Positions 44,003 through 53,249 of a DNA stretch of 64,000 bases are shown one piece after another. The DNA lies in NCBI RefSeq assembly GCF_024662015.1, contig NZ_CP102480.1, forward strand, positions 186,001 through 250,000, written 5' to 3'. Positions within the stretch are counted from its first letter, which is position 1. Every line of letters begins with the position of its first letter. The DNA comes from Nisaea acidiphila. Lineage in GTDB: Bacteria > Pseudomonadota > Alphaproteobacteria > Thalassobaculales > Thalassobaculaceae. The position numbers were made by a program, and so were the translations under genes. Under the pieces are notes generated by a model. It was not told the DNA's origin and did not search any database. It saw only the letters and a list, made by a program, of their open reading frames with translations.

Positions 44003-46093
44003 ATGTCCGAGTCCAGCATCCGCGGCCGCCTCGCGGTCGATGTTGGCGGCACCTTTACCGATGTCGCCCTCGAATTTGGCCCTAAGCGCTACACGGCAAA
44101 GGTCCTGACCACGCCCGCCATGCCGGAGCGCGGCGTGATGAACGGGATCGAGAAAGCTCTGGAAGTGGCGAACGCAAACCCGGCGGACATCGGCCTGCTG
44201 ATCCACGGGACCACGCTCGCGACCAACGCCCTAATCGAGCGCAAGGGCGCCAAGACCGCTCTGATCACTACTGAAGGTCTTCGCGATTCCGTCGAAATGG
44301 CCTTCGAGAACCGGTTCGAGCAGTACGACATCAATATCGACCGGCCGGACCCGCTGGTGCCGCGCAATCTGCGCTGGCCGGTCAGGGAGCGGCTGAACTT
44401 CAAGGGCGAAGTTCTGATCCCGCTCGACGAAAGCTCCGTCGAGGCGCTGGTGCCCCTGATCGACAAGCACGAGATCGGCTCCATCGCAGTGGGGCTCATC
44501 CATTCCTACGCCAACGGCGCGCATGAGGAGCGGGTCGGGGAGATCCTGAGCAAGGCACGCCCGGACCTCAGCATCACCCTCTCGAGCGAAGTCTGCCCGG
44601 AGATCCGCGAGTACGAACGGCAGTCGACCGCATCAGCCAACGCCTATGTGCGCCCCATCATGTCGCGCTATCTCGGCATCCTGCGCGAGGACCTGAAAAA
44701 ACGCGGGTTCGATTGCCCGGTCCTGCTGATGACCTCGGGCGGCGGCCTGACCTCTCTCGACACCGCCATGCGCTTCCCGATCCGGCTGGTCGAGTCCGGC
44801 CCGGCAGGCGGTGCCATCCTGGCGAGCGAGATCGCCCGGGAATGCGATCTCTCCAGTGTCGTCTCCTTCGATATGGGCGGCACCACCGCAAAGATCTGCT
44901 TGCTGGACGACTTCCTGCCGCAAATGACGCGCACCTTCGAGGTCGCTCGCGTCTACCGCAATATGAAAGGCAGCGGCTGGCCGGTGCGCATTCCGGCCAT
45001 CGAGATGGTCGAAATCGGTGCCGGCGGCGGCTCGCTCGCAACGATCGATAAACTCGGCCGGATCGCTGTCGGGCCGGAAAGCGCCGGCGCCGATCCGGGA
45101 CCTGCCAGCTATGATCAGGGCGGCACTCAGCCCGCTGTCACAGACGCGGACGTCGTGCTCGGCAAGATCGATCCAGAGAAATTCGCCGGTGGTTCCGTCG
45201 CGCTGAAGCCCGAGAAGGCGGAAGCGGCACTCAAGGCCGAGATCGGAGAGAAGATGGGCCTGACGCCCGCCCTCTCCGCCTTCGGCGTCTGCGAGATCGT
45301 AGACGAGAATATGGCCAATGCCGCCCGCGTCCACGCCATCGAATGGGGCAAGGATATCGCGGCGCGGGCGATGATCGCCTTCGGCGGCGCAGCCCCGCTC
45401 CATGCGGCCCGCCTAGCGGAGAAGCTCGACATCCCCACAGTCGTGGTACCGACCGGCGCCGGCGTCGGCTCGGCGATCGGCTTCCTGCGCGCGCCGATCT
45501 CCTATGAGGTCGTGCGCTCCCGCTACATGAAACTCTCCGATTTCGACGCGGGCGCCGCGAACGCGCTGCTGGCCGAGATGGGCGAGGAAGCACGTGCCAT
45601 CGTCGAAAGCGGCGCCCAGGGAGCCAAGCTCGCCGAAGGCCGCACCGCCTTCATGCGCTATGTCGGCCAGGGACACGAGATTGCCGTGCAGCTTCCGGCG
45701 GGCGCACTTACAGCCGAACATGCCGAAGAGATCCGCGCCGCCTTCGAGACCGAGTACAAGCGGCTCTACGGACGCATCATTCCGGGGCCGGAGCCGGAGA
45801 TCCTGAGCTGGACATTAAATATGACGGCGCCGAGCCCCGAAACAGAAACCGAACTGATGGCTCCGAAGGGCGGCGAAGCAATACCGACCGGCAGCCGCAA
45901 GCTGTTCGATCCGGCGACGAGCGACTATGTCGACGCCGCAATCTACTGGCGCGACGACCTGCCAGTCGGCGCAAAGATCTCCGGCCCCGCGCTGGTGGCC
46001 GAGGCGCAGACCACGACGGTCGTCACCTCGGTCTTCGACGCCGCGGTAAACGAACTCGGCTATCTCGTCCTGACCCGCAAATCCGCGGCCTGA
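44003..46093 (+). CDS. hyuA: Hydantoinase/oxoprolinase family, subunit A
   Basis: 696 residues. The N-terminal ATPase-type fold opens with LAVDVGGTFTDVALE, and the middle carries the hydantoinase A segment GGLTSLDTAMRFPIRLVESGPAGGAI...SFDMGGTTAKICLL. The C-terminus is the usual beta-rich domain. With subunit B it forms an ATP-dependent amidohydrolase or carboxylase (N-methylhydantoinase, 5-oxoprolinase or acetophenone-carboxylase type); the substrate cannot be assigned. hyuB follows after 12 nt. Confidence 0.93.
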   Translation: MSESSIRGRLAVDVGGTFTDVALEFGPKRYTAKVLTTPAMPERGVMNGIEKALEVANANPADIGLLIHGTTLATNALIERKGAKTALITTEGLRDSVEMAFENRFEQYDINIDRPDPLVPRNLRWPVRERLNFKGEVLIPLDESSVEALVPLIDKHEIGSIAVGLIHSYANGAHEERVGEILSKARPDLSITLSSEVCPEIREYERQSTASANAYVRPIMSRYLGILREDLKKRGFDCPVLLMTSGGGLTSLDTAMRFPIRLVESGPAGGAILASEIARECDLSSVVSFDMGGTTAKICLLDDFLPQMTRTFEVARVYRNMKGSGWPVRIPAIEMVEIGAGGGSLATIDKLGRIAVGPESAGADPGPASYDQGGTQPAVTDADVVLGKIDPEKFAGGSVALKPEKAEAALKAEIGEKMGLTPALSAFGVCEIVDENMANAARVHAIEWGKDIAARAMIAFGGAAPLHAARLAEKLDIPTVVVPTGAGVGSAIGFLRAPISYEVVRSRYMKLSDFDAGAANALLAEMGEEARAIVESGAQGAKLAEGRTAFMRYVGQGHEIAVQLPAGALTAEHAEEIRAAFETEYKRLYGRIIPGPEPEILSWTLNMTAPSPETETELMAPKGGEAIPTGSRKLFDPATSDYVDAAIYWRDDLPVGAKISGPALVAEAQTTTVVTSVFDAAVNELGYLVLTRKSAA

Positions 46094-46105
46094 GGGAGCA
46101 GACAC

Positions 46106-47830
46106 ATGAGCACAACCTCCGCCCTCGACCAGATCCGCATGCAGATCCAGTGGAACCGCCTCCTCTCCGTCGTGGAGGAACAGGCCCAGACCCTGATCCG
46201 CACCGCCTTCAGCACCTCGGCCCGCGAGGCCGGCGACATTTCCGCCGGCGTCTATGACGTCAAGGGCCGCATGCTGGCGCAGGCGGTCACCGGTACGCCG
46301 GGCCACGTCAACGCAATGGCCGCTTCGGTCGGCTTCTTCCTGCAAAAATATCCGCTCGCGAAGATGAAGCCGGGCGACGTGTTCGTGACCAACGATCCCT
46401 GGCTCGGCACCGGACACCTCAACGACTTCACCGTCGTCACGCCGACCTTCCGCGGCAACGAGATCGTCGCCCTCTTCGCCTGCACCACTCACGTGGTCGA
46501 TGTCGGCGGCAAGGGCTTCGGTCCGGACGGGCGGCAGATCTACGAGGAAGGCATCAACATCCCGATCATGCGGCTCGCGGAGAATGGCGAATTCTGCGAG
46601 CCCGTGCTCGAAATCATCCGCACCAACGTTCGCAACCCGGTGGAGGTCGAGGGCGATCTCTACTCGCTCGCGGCCTGCAACGATGTCGGCGGCCAGCGCC
46701 TTCTGGACATGATGAAGGAATTCGGCCTCGACGATCTGGCTCCCCTCGCCGACTACGTGATCGAGGGCGCGCGCGCCGGCATGGCGGCCGAAATCCGCGA
46801 ACTGCCGAACGGCACCTACCGCAACTCGATGCGGATCGACGGGTACGAATCGCCGATCGATCTGGTCGCGGCGCTCACCATTCGCGACGAAGAAATCGAG
46901 GTGGATTTCTCCGGGACCTCCGGGGTCTCGACCTTCGGCATTAACGTCCCTCTGACCTATACTCAGGCCTATGCCAGCTTCGGCGTGCGCTGCGTCATCG
47001 GCGGCGCGGTGCCGAACAATGCGGGCTCGCTTGCCCCGGTGATCATCACCGCGCCGGAAGGCTCGATCCTGAACGCGCCGCATCCCTGCGCCGTCACCGC
47101 GCGGCACGTAATCGGTCAGATGCTGCCCGACGTCGTGCTCGGTTGCCTCAACCAGGTGATCCCCGACCGGGTCCCGGCGGAAGGCACATCATGCCTCTGG
47201 AACCCGGTGCTGCTCGGCGGCCATGGCCTGACCGACGAGGATTACGGCGACGCGACGCCGTTCGCGATCAACACCTTCCATGCCGGCGGCACCGGCGCGC
47301 GACCGAACAAGGACGGCCTCAACGCAACCGCCTTCCCCTCCGGTGTGCGCAACACACCGATCGAGGTGAACGAAACCATCGCCCCTCTGGTGATCTGGAA
47401 GAAAGAGTACCGGACCGACAGCGGCGGGGCCGGCAAGTTCCGTGGCGGCGTTGGACAGGTGATGGAAATCTCCCACGCCCAGCACGCCCCCTTCGCCATC
47501 AATTGCATGTTCGACCGTGTGACCTATCCGGCACGCGGCCGCAATGGCGGCGGCGACGGCGAGGCCGGAATCATCGAGCGCAAGCTTCGGAACGACCGTC
47601 TCAACGCCAAGGGACGGCAATCGATTTCCGGCGACGACCATCTCGTCGTCTCGATGCCCGGAGGCGGCGGCCTCGGTTCCGCGTTCGAGCGCGATCCGGC
47701 GGAAGTGGCGCGCGACGTCGTGCTCGGATTTGTGTCCCCGGAGGCGGCCCGCTCGGTCTATGGTGTCGCCGTCGATGAGGAAGGGCGGATCGACGAAGGC
47801 CTGACGAAGGACCTGCGCGCCGCCCGCTGA
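46106..47830 (+). CDS. hyuB: Hydantoinase/oxoprolinase family, subunit B
   Basis: 574 residues. Family features are EEQAQTLIRTAFSTSAREAGDISAGVYD, GDVFVTNDPWLGTGHLNDFTVVTP, and the C-terminal SGGAGKFRGGVGQVMEI and MPGGGGLG motifs. It pairs with HyuA. The following ABC ATPase starts 14 nt downstream, so three genes probably share one transcript. Confidence 0.93.
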   Translation: MSTTSALDQIRMQIQWNRLLSVVEEQAQTLIRTAFSTSAREAGDISAGVYDVKGRMLAQAVTGTPGHVNAMAASVGFFLQKYPLAKMKPGDVFVTNDPWLGTGHLNDFTVVTPTFRGNEIVALFACTTHVVDVGGKGFGPDGRQIYEEGINIPIMRLAENGEFCEPVLEIIRTNVRNPVEVEGDLYSLAACNDVGGQRLLDMMKEFGLDDLAPLADYVIEGARAGMAAEIRELPNGTYRNSMRIDGYESPIDLVAALTIRDEEIEVDFSGTSGVSTFGINVPLTYTQAYASFGVRCVIGGAVPNNAGSLAPVIITAPEGSILNAPHPCAVTARHVIGQMLPDVVLGCLNQVIPDRVPAEGTSCLWNPVLLGGHGLTDEDYGDATPFAINTFHAGGTGARPNKDGLNATAFPSGVRNTPIEVNETIAPLVIWKKEYRTDSGGAGKFRGGVGQVMEISHAQHAPFAINCMFDRVTYPARGRNGGGDGEAGIIERKLRNDRLNAKGRQSISGDDHLVVSMPGGGGLGSAFERDPAEVARDVVLGFVSPEAARSVYGVAVDEEGRIDEGLTKDLRAAR

Positions 47831-47844
47831 GGGGAGCAGCAGGA

Positions 47845-48630
47845 ATGCAGTCTGGCGCCGCGGAGGCCATCACGATCGAGGGGCTCGCCAAGAGTTTCGT
47901 CGATAAGGAAGTCCTCCGCTCTATTTCGCTGACAGTCCCGGCGGGCGAGTCCACCGTTCTGATCGGGCCTTCCGCCACGGGAAAATCGGTGCTGCTGAAA
48001 TGCCTGCTCGGCCTGATGCCGATCGATAGCGGCAGCATGAAGTATGGAAATCTGGAACTGCATGCTCAGGATGCCGACGGTTGGAGTGCCTTTCAGTCGC
48101 GCGCCGGCATGCTGTTTCAGCAGAACGCTCTCTTCGACAGCCTGAGAATCTGGGAGAACGTCGCCTTCAGGCTGATCAATCAGGAGCGTATGTCACGCAA
48201 GAAGGCGCGCGAGCGTGCACTGATCCGTATGGCGGAAGTCGGGCTCGGCGAGGAGATGGCGGATCTCTTCCCCGTCGAGCTTTCCGGCGGAATGCAGAAG
48301 CGCGTCGGGGTCGCCAGGGCCATGATCGGCAATCCGGAGCTGCTGATCCTCGACGATCCGACAGCGGGCCTAGACCCGATCCTGACAAACTCGATCCTCT
48401 CCCTGATCGAGCGGGCGACCGCCGGCAAAGGCACGACCGTGCTTGTCGTTACGGGCGATATGAAGGCCGCCCGGAGCCGGTTCGACAATGTCGCCATGCT
48501 TTTCGACGGCGAGATAAAATGGTCCGGAAGACGCGAAGCCGTTCCGGATGCCGGCAACCCCTATCTCGAACAGATGATCAACGGACGCGCCCGTGGCCCG
48601 ATCAAGATGCGGCTCGCCGCCCGGGACTGA
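47845..48630 (+). CDS. Orphan ABC ATP-binding protein, MlaF-like
   Basis: 261 residues. Walker A reads GPSATGKS, the Q-loop is FQQNALFDSLRIWENVAF, the signature is LSGGMQKRVGVARA, and the D-loop is AGLDPI. At Walker B the catalytic Glu is replaced: LLILDDP instead of DEP. The Q-loop and signature wording resemble MlaF/Mce-type lipid-transport ATPases. No permease (MlaE) or substrate-binding gene lies next to it. It is the third gene of the hyuAB operon. It may serve a transporter encoded elsewhere. Confidence 0.85.
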   Translation: MQSGAAEAITIEGLAKSFVDKEVLRSISLTVPAGESTVLIGPSATGKSVLLKCLLGLMPIDSGSMKYGNLELHAQDADGWSAFQSRAGMLFQQNALFDSLRIWENVAFRLINQERMSRKKARERALIRMAEVGLGEEMADLFPVELSGGMQKRVGVARAMIGNPELLILDDPTAGLDPILTNSILSLIERATAGKGTTVLVVTGDMKAARSRFDNVAMLFDGEIKWSGRREAVPDAGNPYLEQMINGRARGPIKMRLAARD

Positions 48631-48648
48631 TCCGGCCACATACGTGAA

Positions 48649-48662
48649 TTGACCTGGATCAA
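48649..48662 (+). promoter_or_regulatory. Fnr box upstream of the Fnr-type regulator gene
   Basis: TTGACCTGGATCAA matches TTGAT-N4-ATCAA with one mismatch. A -10-like CAGACT (48685-48690) follows after 22 nt, the class II activator arrangement, so the TSS would be near 48697. It indicates self-control by the Fnr-type protein encoded at 48741. Confidence 0.7.
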
Positions 48663-48740
48663 AGCGCGCGTTCCGGAGCTTCAGCAGACTGTGCCCGCTT
48701 GAATGCCGGAATCTTTCGGCGCGAACGAAGCAGGCTGGTT

Positions 48741-49478
48741 ATGGACGTATCGATTGCAGTGGACGGAGATGATTCGGACAAGCTCCCCTGTGCGGGATGC
48801 GATGACCGCGATTGCCCCATCCGCAAAGCGCTTGGCGAGGCAGGACTTCTGGAATGTTCGGACTCGATCCGGCAGATATCCGCACGTCCCGGCGAGCGGC
48901 TTGAGATCTCGGGTTTTGAGCCCGACACGGTCTTCAGGATCGCCTCCGGAATGCTCATGCAGGAACACGTCCTCGAGGACGGCCGGCGCCACGTCGCCGC
49001 CTTCAAAACCGACGGAGAACTTGCCTGGCCACTCTCCCGGGAAGACAATGGCGATATCCGTGAATTCTACGAGGCGGTCAAGCCGACCGATCTCTGCGTG
49101 ATTTCAGTCTCCCCGCTGGCGGACCGGACGTCCGATGCCTGCGGGTTGATGGAGACACTTTACAGCGCAGCGAAAGAGGAAGTCGCCCGCTCACAGACGC
49201 GCATGCTGACCCTCGCCCGCTCCTCGGCGACGGAACGGCTGGCCGGGTTCCTCTTCGACCTCGCCAAGCGCACCGGCAAGCAGATGAAATACGGCACCGA
49301 GCTCAAGCTCAACATGCGTCGCGAGCGCATCGCCGACCATCTCGGCATGCAGCCGGAAACGATCAGCCGGATCATGTCCGCCTTCAAGAAGGACGGCGTG
49401 ATTCAGCTCCCCCGCCCGACCGTGGTGATCATTCCGAACCTGCAGGCGCTCGCCGCCATCGCTTTCGGAGCGGCCTGA
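48741..49478 (+). CDS. Fnr-type Crp/Fnr oxygen-responsive regulator
   Basis: 245 residues from the ATG at 48741 (a TTG at 48699 would sit at the predicted transcript start). Cysteines 17, 20 and 25 form C-X2-C-X4-C at the N-terminus and C119 is the match to FNR C122, so a [4Fe-4S] oxygen sensor is likely. The recognition helix MQPETISRIM has the E206..S209-R210 pattern of FNR. It should bind TTGAT-N4-ATCAA when oxygen is low. Boxes of this form precede this gene, the hemerythrin-hemN pair and ccoN. FixK-like proteins lack the cysteine cluster. Confidence 0.88.
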   Translation: MDVSIAVDGDDSDKLPCAGCDDRDCPIRKALGEAGLLECSDSIRQISARPGERLEISGFEPDTVFRIASGMLMQEHVLEDGRRHVAAFKTDGELAWPLSREDNGDIREFYEAVKPTDLCVISVSPLADRTSDACGLMETLYSAAKEEVARSQTRMLTLARSSATERLAGFLFDLAKRTGKQMKYGTELKLNMRRERIADHLGMQPETISRIMSAFKKDGVIQLPRPTVVIIPNLQALAAIAFGAA

Positions 49479-49484
49479 CCCCGC

Positions 49485-50900
49485 TCAGTCCGGTTGTGCG
49501 AGCGCCGAAAGCACGCTCGCATCCTCAATTTCCGCCAGCGCGAAGATCCGGTCCGCCAATTCGACGGTCCGGGCCGCACCGAGCACCGGCTCGCCGAGCG
49601 TCCGATACTTCTCAAGGAGCCGCTGGCGCTGCGCCGGCTGATCAGCCGCCGGGACACCGACATCCCGGATTTCTTCAACCACCGTTCCGTCCTTGAGCTC
49701 CGCACGAACGCGCCCGACCGTCCGGGTGTCGGCCTCGACCCCCACCACCATCGAGCGCCGTCCGAGCTCCCGGAGCGCCTCGTCCTGCGCGAGATCATCG
49801 GTATAGGCGTTGAGATCCGCCGTATCGCGCCCGCTCAGCGCCATGGCCACCGTATGACGCAGGCTGAACTTCACCTGAAGGCCGGTCTCCGGCCTCTCAA
49901 TGTTACAGACGGAAAGCGCACCCTTATTGACCTCGATGGTCAATCGCTCGATCGCCTCCGGCGCAACGCCGCGCTCCAGACGCAGCTGGCGCGCTGCTTC
50001 GATCGAGGAATGAGTCAGGTAGCAGGCGGCGTGGTACTTGAAAAGATTGCCTTCCACGGCATAGGCGCTATTCCCGCCCGGCGAGATTTCCTGCGGCGTG
50101 AAACCGTCCGACTGGGTATCGGCAAGCCCCTGCGCGCATTCAAGCGCATCCGTGCGCGAGGTCATCCCCTTGCCAGCCAGACGGGCAGCGAGCAGGCCGT
50201 TCGAGGCCGACTTTCCGACCTGGAAGGGTTTCGACATGGTCCCGAACATGGATTTGAGACCGGCCGCCTGAGCGACGGCGAGGCCAAGCGCGTGTGCCGC
50301 CCGCTCCGCATCGAGGCCAAGCAGGCGAGCCGCTGCGGCAGCGGCACCGAGCGTTCCGATCGTCGCCGTCATGTGCCAACCGCGATCATAGTGGCTGAGC
50401 CCCACCATTTCCGCTGCGAGAACCTCAGTTTCGTAACCGACCACGAAAGCGTCGAGAAAATCCGGACCCGACACTTTCCGCGTGTCGGCGATGGCGAGCA
50501 GTACCGGGACGAGCGGAACCGTCGGATGCCCCATCATCCGCGAATTCACATCGTCATAGTCGAGTGCATGAGAAGCCGCACCGTTCACCAGCGCCGCATT
50601 CAACGGGCTGAGACTGTCCGCCAAACCGACCAGACGCGCTGGACCGTCGCCTTCTTCCCGGGCGGCTTCCGCAAGCATCAGGCTCAATGGCTCGCGGCTG
50701 CCCGCCAGCGTTACGCCAAACCAATCGAGGATCGCATCCTCCGCCCAGGCATGCGCAGTCGCACCGATACTTCCCGGTTTGGCCGAAACCGCCCATGCGG
50801 CAAGTTCCCGGGTCGGCGAGGATGGTGCTCCGGGTTGCGATGCTTCAATATCGGCACGTCCCACTGTTTCCTCCTGTCCCGTCCGGCGTGTTTGAGTCAT
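49485..50900 (-). CDS. MmgE/PrpD family protein
   Basis: 471 residues. Visible are GAASHALDYDDVN, GHPTVPLVPVLLAIA, GYETEVLAAEM, the YDRGWHMTATIGTLGAAAAAARLLGLD segment and KPFQVGKSASNGLLAARLA. The family includes 2-methylcitrate dehydratase PrpD and cis-aconitate or itaconate-type decarboxylases; no prpB/C neighbours exist here, so the substrate is open. It is convergent with the Fnr-type gene (6 nt between stops). Confidence 0.9.
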   Translation of the reverse strand: MTQTRRTGQEETVGRADIEASQPGAPSSPTRELAAWAVSAKPGSIGATAHAWAEDAILDWFGVTLAGSREPLSLMLAEAAREEGDGPARLVGLADSLSPLNAALVNGAASHALDYDDVNSRMMGHPTVPLVPVLLAIADTRKVSGPDFLDAFVVGYETEVLAAEMVGLSHYDRGWHMTATIGTLGAAAAAARLLGLDAERAAHALGLAVAQAAGLKSMFGTMSKPFQVGKSASNGLLAARLAGKGMTSRTDALECAQGLADTQSDGFTPQEISPGGNSAYAVEGNLFKYHAACYLTHSSIEAARQLRLERGVAPEAIERLTIEVNKGALSVCNIERPETGLQVKFSLRHTVAMALSGRDTADLNAYTDDLAQDEALRELGRRSMVVGVEADTRTVGRVRAELKDGTVVEEIRDVGVPAADQPAQRQRLLEKYRTLGEPVLGAARTVELADRIFALAEIEDASVLSALAQPD

Positions 50901-50980
50901 GTCATGGAATCTGAACCGGACGGCGGCATGATGGCAGCCTCCAGCAATTCATGTGACCGGATCTAGCGGACCATCGAACC

Positions 50981-52540
50981 ATGGAAGAAACCGACGACCA
51001 AAGTGCGGCTTTGGAATTTCTCGGGCGCCGCGACAGCTACGATCCACGGCCAGATCAGGATCCGGCCCATATCGCGACCCATGGCAGTCATGTTTTTCTC
51101 GCCGGAGACCGCGCCTACAAACTGAAACGCGCGGTGGCATTCCCCTACATGGATTACGGCACGCTCTCGAAGCGGAAACGATTCACGGAAGCGGAGCTCG
51201 ACCTCAACCGACGCACCGCTCCCGAGCTCTATCTCGGCATCCGGCGGCTGACCGAGACACCGGCCGGCGATCTGGAATGGGACGGCGCGGGCGAAACCGT
51301 CGAATATGTCCTTGAGATGCGGCGTTTTCCGGACGGCGCCCTGCTCGATCGCATGGCCGATGACGGGACGCTCTCTGCCGCCCTGATAGAAAGGACAGCG
51401 GAACGTATCCGCTCCTTCCACGACGCCGCGGCGGCTTTGCCACGAGAGGACGCACCCGGGGCCGGCGCCGCCGGACTGCGCGCGGTGCTCAAGGAGAATT
51501 TCGAGGAATTCGAAGCCCAGCCGGAACATTTCGCGCCCGCCGATGTCGCGAGATATGCGGAGCATGTTTGGACCGCCTTCGACAGCCTCGCGCCGCTCCT
51601 CGACAGGCGGATGGCAGGTGGGCACGCCAAACATTGCCACGGCGACCTTCACCTTCGAAACATCTGCCTGCTCGACGGCGAGCCGACGCTTTTCGACGGC
51701 CTTGAGTTCAACCCACTCTTTGCCTGCATCGACGTGCTCTACGATTTCGCCTATTTCCTCAGCGACCTTGCGATCCGGGACCGTCCGGACCTCGCGAACC
51801 TCGCCTTCAACCGATATTTCGTCGATGGAGGCTATGATGGATTGCCTTGCCTGCCACTGTTCATTTCCACCCGCTCGGCCGTCCGCGCGAAGATCATGGT
51901 CAGCGGTGCCATGGCACAAGACGATCCCGCCGCACGCGAAGCCATGCTGGAGCAATCGCGCCATTCCTTCGAGGCCGCGAGGACGCAGATCGAACCGGCG
52001 GCGCCTCTCCTGATCGGCGTCGGTGGCTTTTCCGGCTCCGGTAAATCGACCCTCGCACGCGCCCTTGCCAACCGGCGGCGCCCTGTCCCCGGCGCGATCC
52101 ACCTGCGCAGCGACATCATCCGGAAGCGGATACACGGCGCGGCACCGACCGACCGTCTGCCCAATAGGGCTTACCGTTCCGAAGTGAGCGCGGAAGTCTA
52201 CCGCCTGATGCTGCAACGCGCGGAAGCGGTGCTGAAATCAGGCTATCCGGTGATCCTCGATGCAGTAAACGACCGCCTCGAAGATCGCGACGCCATGGAG
52301 ACGCTCGCCCGTTCTTTAAGTGTGCCTTTCCATGGACTCTGGCTTGACCTGCCTGCGGAGCTCATGGCAGCCCGCATTGCGGGGCGAAGAGGTGACGCGT
52401 CCGATGCCACGGAAAACGTTATGCGCGATCAACTCGCCCGCGGCCATGGACCGCTCGGCTCATGGCATCGGATAAACGCGTCCAGCGCTCCCGAGACGGT
52501 TCTGGAAAGAGCCGAGAAGCTCGGCTTTCCGGGCAATTGA
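50981..52540 (+). CDS. Aminoglycoside-phosphotransferase-like / P-loop kinase fusion
   Basis: 519 residues. The N-terminal half is an APH-type kinase domain with catalytic loop CHGDLHLRNICLLDGEPTLFDGLEFN. The C-terminal half (from about residue 345) is an AAA_33-type nucleoside or gluconate kinase-like domain, with P-loop GGFSGSGKST. Both sites look intact. Such fusions are widespread as 'bifunctional aminoglycoside phosphotransferase/ATP-binding protein' with no proven substrate; resistance is not implied. It is divergent from the MmgE/PrpD gene and ends just before the Fnr box for hemerythrin. Confidence 0.85.
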   Translation: MEETDDQSAALEFLGRRDSYDPRPDQDPAHIATHGSHVFLAGDRAYKLKRAVAFPYMDYGTLSKRKRFTEAELDLNRRTAPELYLGIRRLTETPAGDLEWDGAGETVEYVLEMRRFPDGALLDRMADDGTLSAALIERTAERIRSFHDAAAALPREDAPGAGAAGLRAVLKENFEEFEAQPEHFAPADVARYAEHVWTAFDSLAPLLDRRMAGGHAKHCHGDLHLRNICLLDGEPTLFDGLEFNPLFACIDVLYDFAYFLSDLAIRDRPDLANLAFNRYFVDGGYDGLPCLPLFISTRSAVRAKIMVSGAMAQDDPAAREAMLEQSRHSFEAARTQIEPAAPLLIGVGGFSGSGKSTLARALANRRRPVPGAIHLRSDIIRKRIHGAAPTDRLPNRAYRSEVSAEVYRLMLQRAEAVLKSGYPVILDAVNDRLEDRDAMETLARSLSVPFHGLWLDLPAELMAARIAGRRGDASDATENVMRDQLARGHGPLGSWHRINASSAPETVLERAEKLGFPGN

Positions 52541-52578
52541 CATACATCAACGCCCGCACGCGCCCCCTTCCATAGACT
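52537..52578 (+). promoter_or_regulatory. Fnr-dependent promoter for hemerythrin-hemN
   Basis: TTGACATACATCAA (52537-52550) matches the Fnr consensus with one mismatch, and TAGACT (52573-52578) is a good -10 22 nt later. The box overlaps the stop codon of the upstream kinase gene. The predicted start is near 52585, giving a 28-nt leader. Confidence 0.75.
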
Positions 52579-52612
52579 CGCGGCCGTAAAGACCTGAACA
52601 GGGATGGTCGCC

Positions 52613-53212
52613 ATGCCAAAAATTCTTGAAATCCTGCAGAAAGATCATGAGCAGCATGACTTGCTGCTCTCGATTCTTGAGAAACAGGTAAAAGACGCTC
52701 ATCTCCGGGGCGAACCGGATTACGATGTGGTTTCGGAAATCGTCGATTATTTCCTGACCTACCCCGCCGAATTCCATCACGTGCGCGAAGATCAAATCTA
52801 CGAAAAGATCCTCGCGCGCGACCCGCAAGCCGCAGAAGAGATCGGCCAGATCGAGGAAGAGCACAAAGCGTGCGAAGCCTTCATCAAAGCCTTTGCCGGC
52901 GCGCTCGCGAGTGTGCTTGGCACCGGTATCGTTACCCGCAGTCAGTTTGCCAATGCTGCGCTCGAATTCATCGAGTCGCAGCGTCGCCATATCCGGATGG
53001 AAGAGAGCATCTTCTTCCCGACCGCACTCCGGGTACTGAAACAAGAGGATTGGCGCGATCTCGACGATCACCTGTCGGACCGGGCGGATCCCATTTTCGG
53101 AAGCCAGCGCGAAGCGCAATTCGAGACATTGCGGCAGGAAATACTGGATTGGCAGAGCGCGAGAGAGCCTGCCAACGACCGATTTCCCGCGGGACAGGAA
53201 ATGAGTGTCTGA
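52613..53212 (+). CDS. Hemerythrin-domain protein (oxygen/NO-binding di-iron)
   Basis: 199 residues from the ATG at 52613 (an ATG at 52604 also exists, but the AGGGA fits 52613 better). Likely metal ligands are H12/H15, H55/H56 with E59, H84, and H126 with E130 (SQRRHIRMEESIFFPTA). The fold is a four-helix hemerythrin domain in the cytosol. The Fnr box upstream and hemN 37 nt downstream suggest it binds O2 or NO, or protects HemN or other Fe-S enzymes, when oxygen falls; this is inference. Confidence 0.9.
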   Translation: MPKILEILQKDHEQHDLLLSILEKQVKDAHLRGEPDYDVVSEIVDYFLTYPAEFHHVREDQIYEKILARDPQAAEEIGQIEEEHKACEAFIKAFAGALASVLGTGIVTRSQFANAALEFIESQRRHIRMEESIFFPTALRVLKQEDWRDLDDHLSDRADPIFGSQREAQFETLRQEILDWQSAREPANDRFPAGQEMSV

Positions 53213-53249
53213 AGCGACGGCGCCGCACCCTCGATCCAGGTGAAGACAA

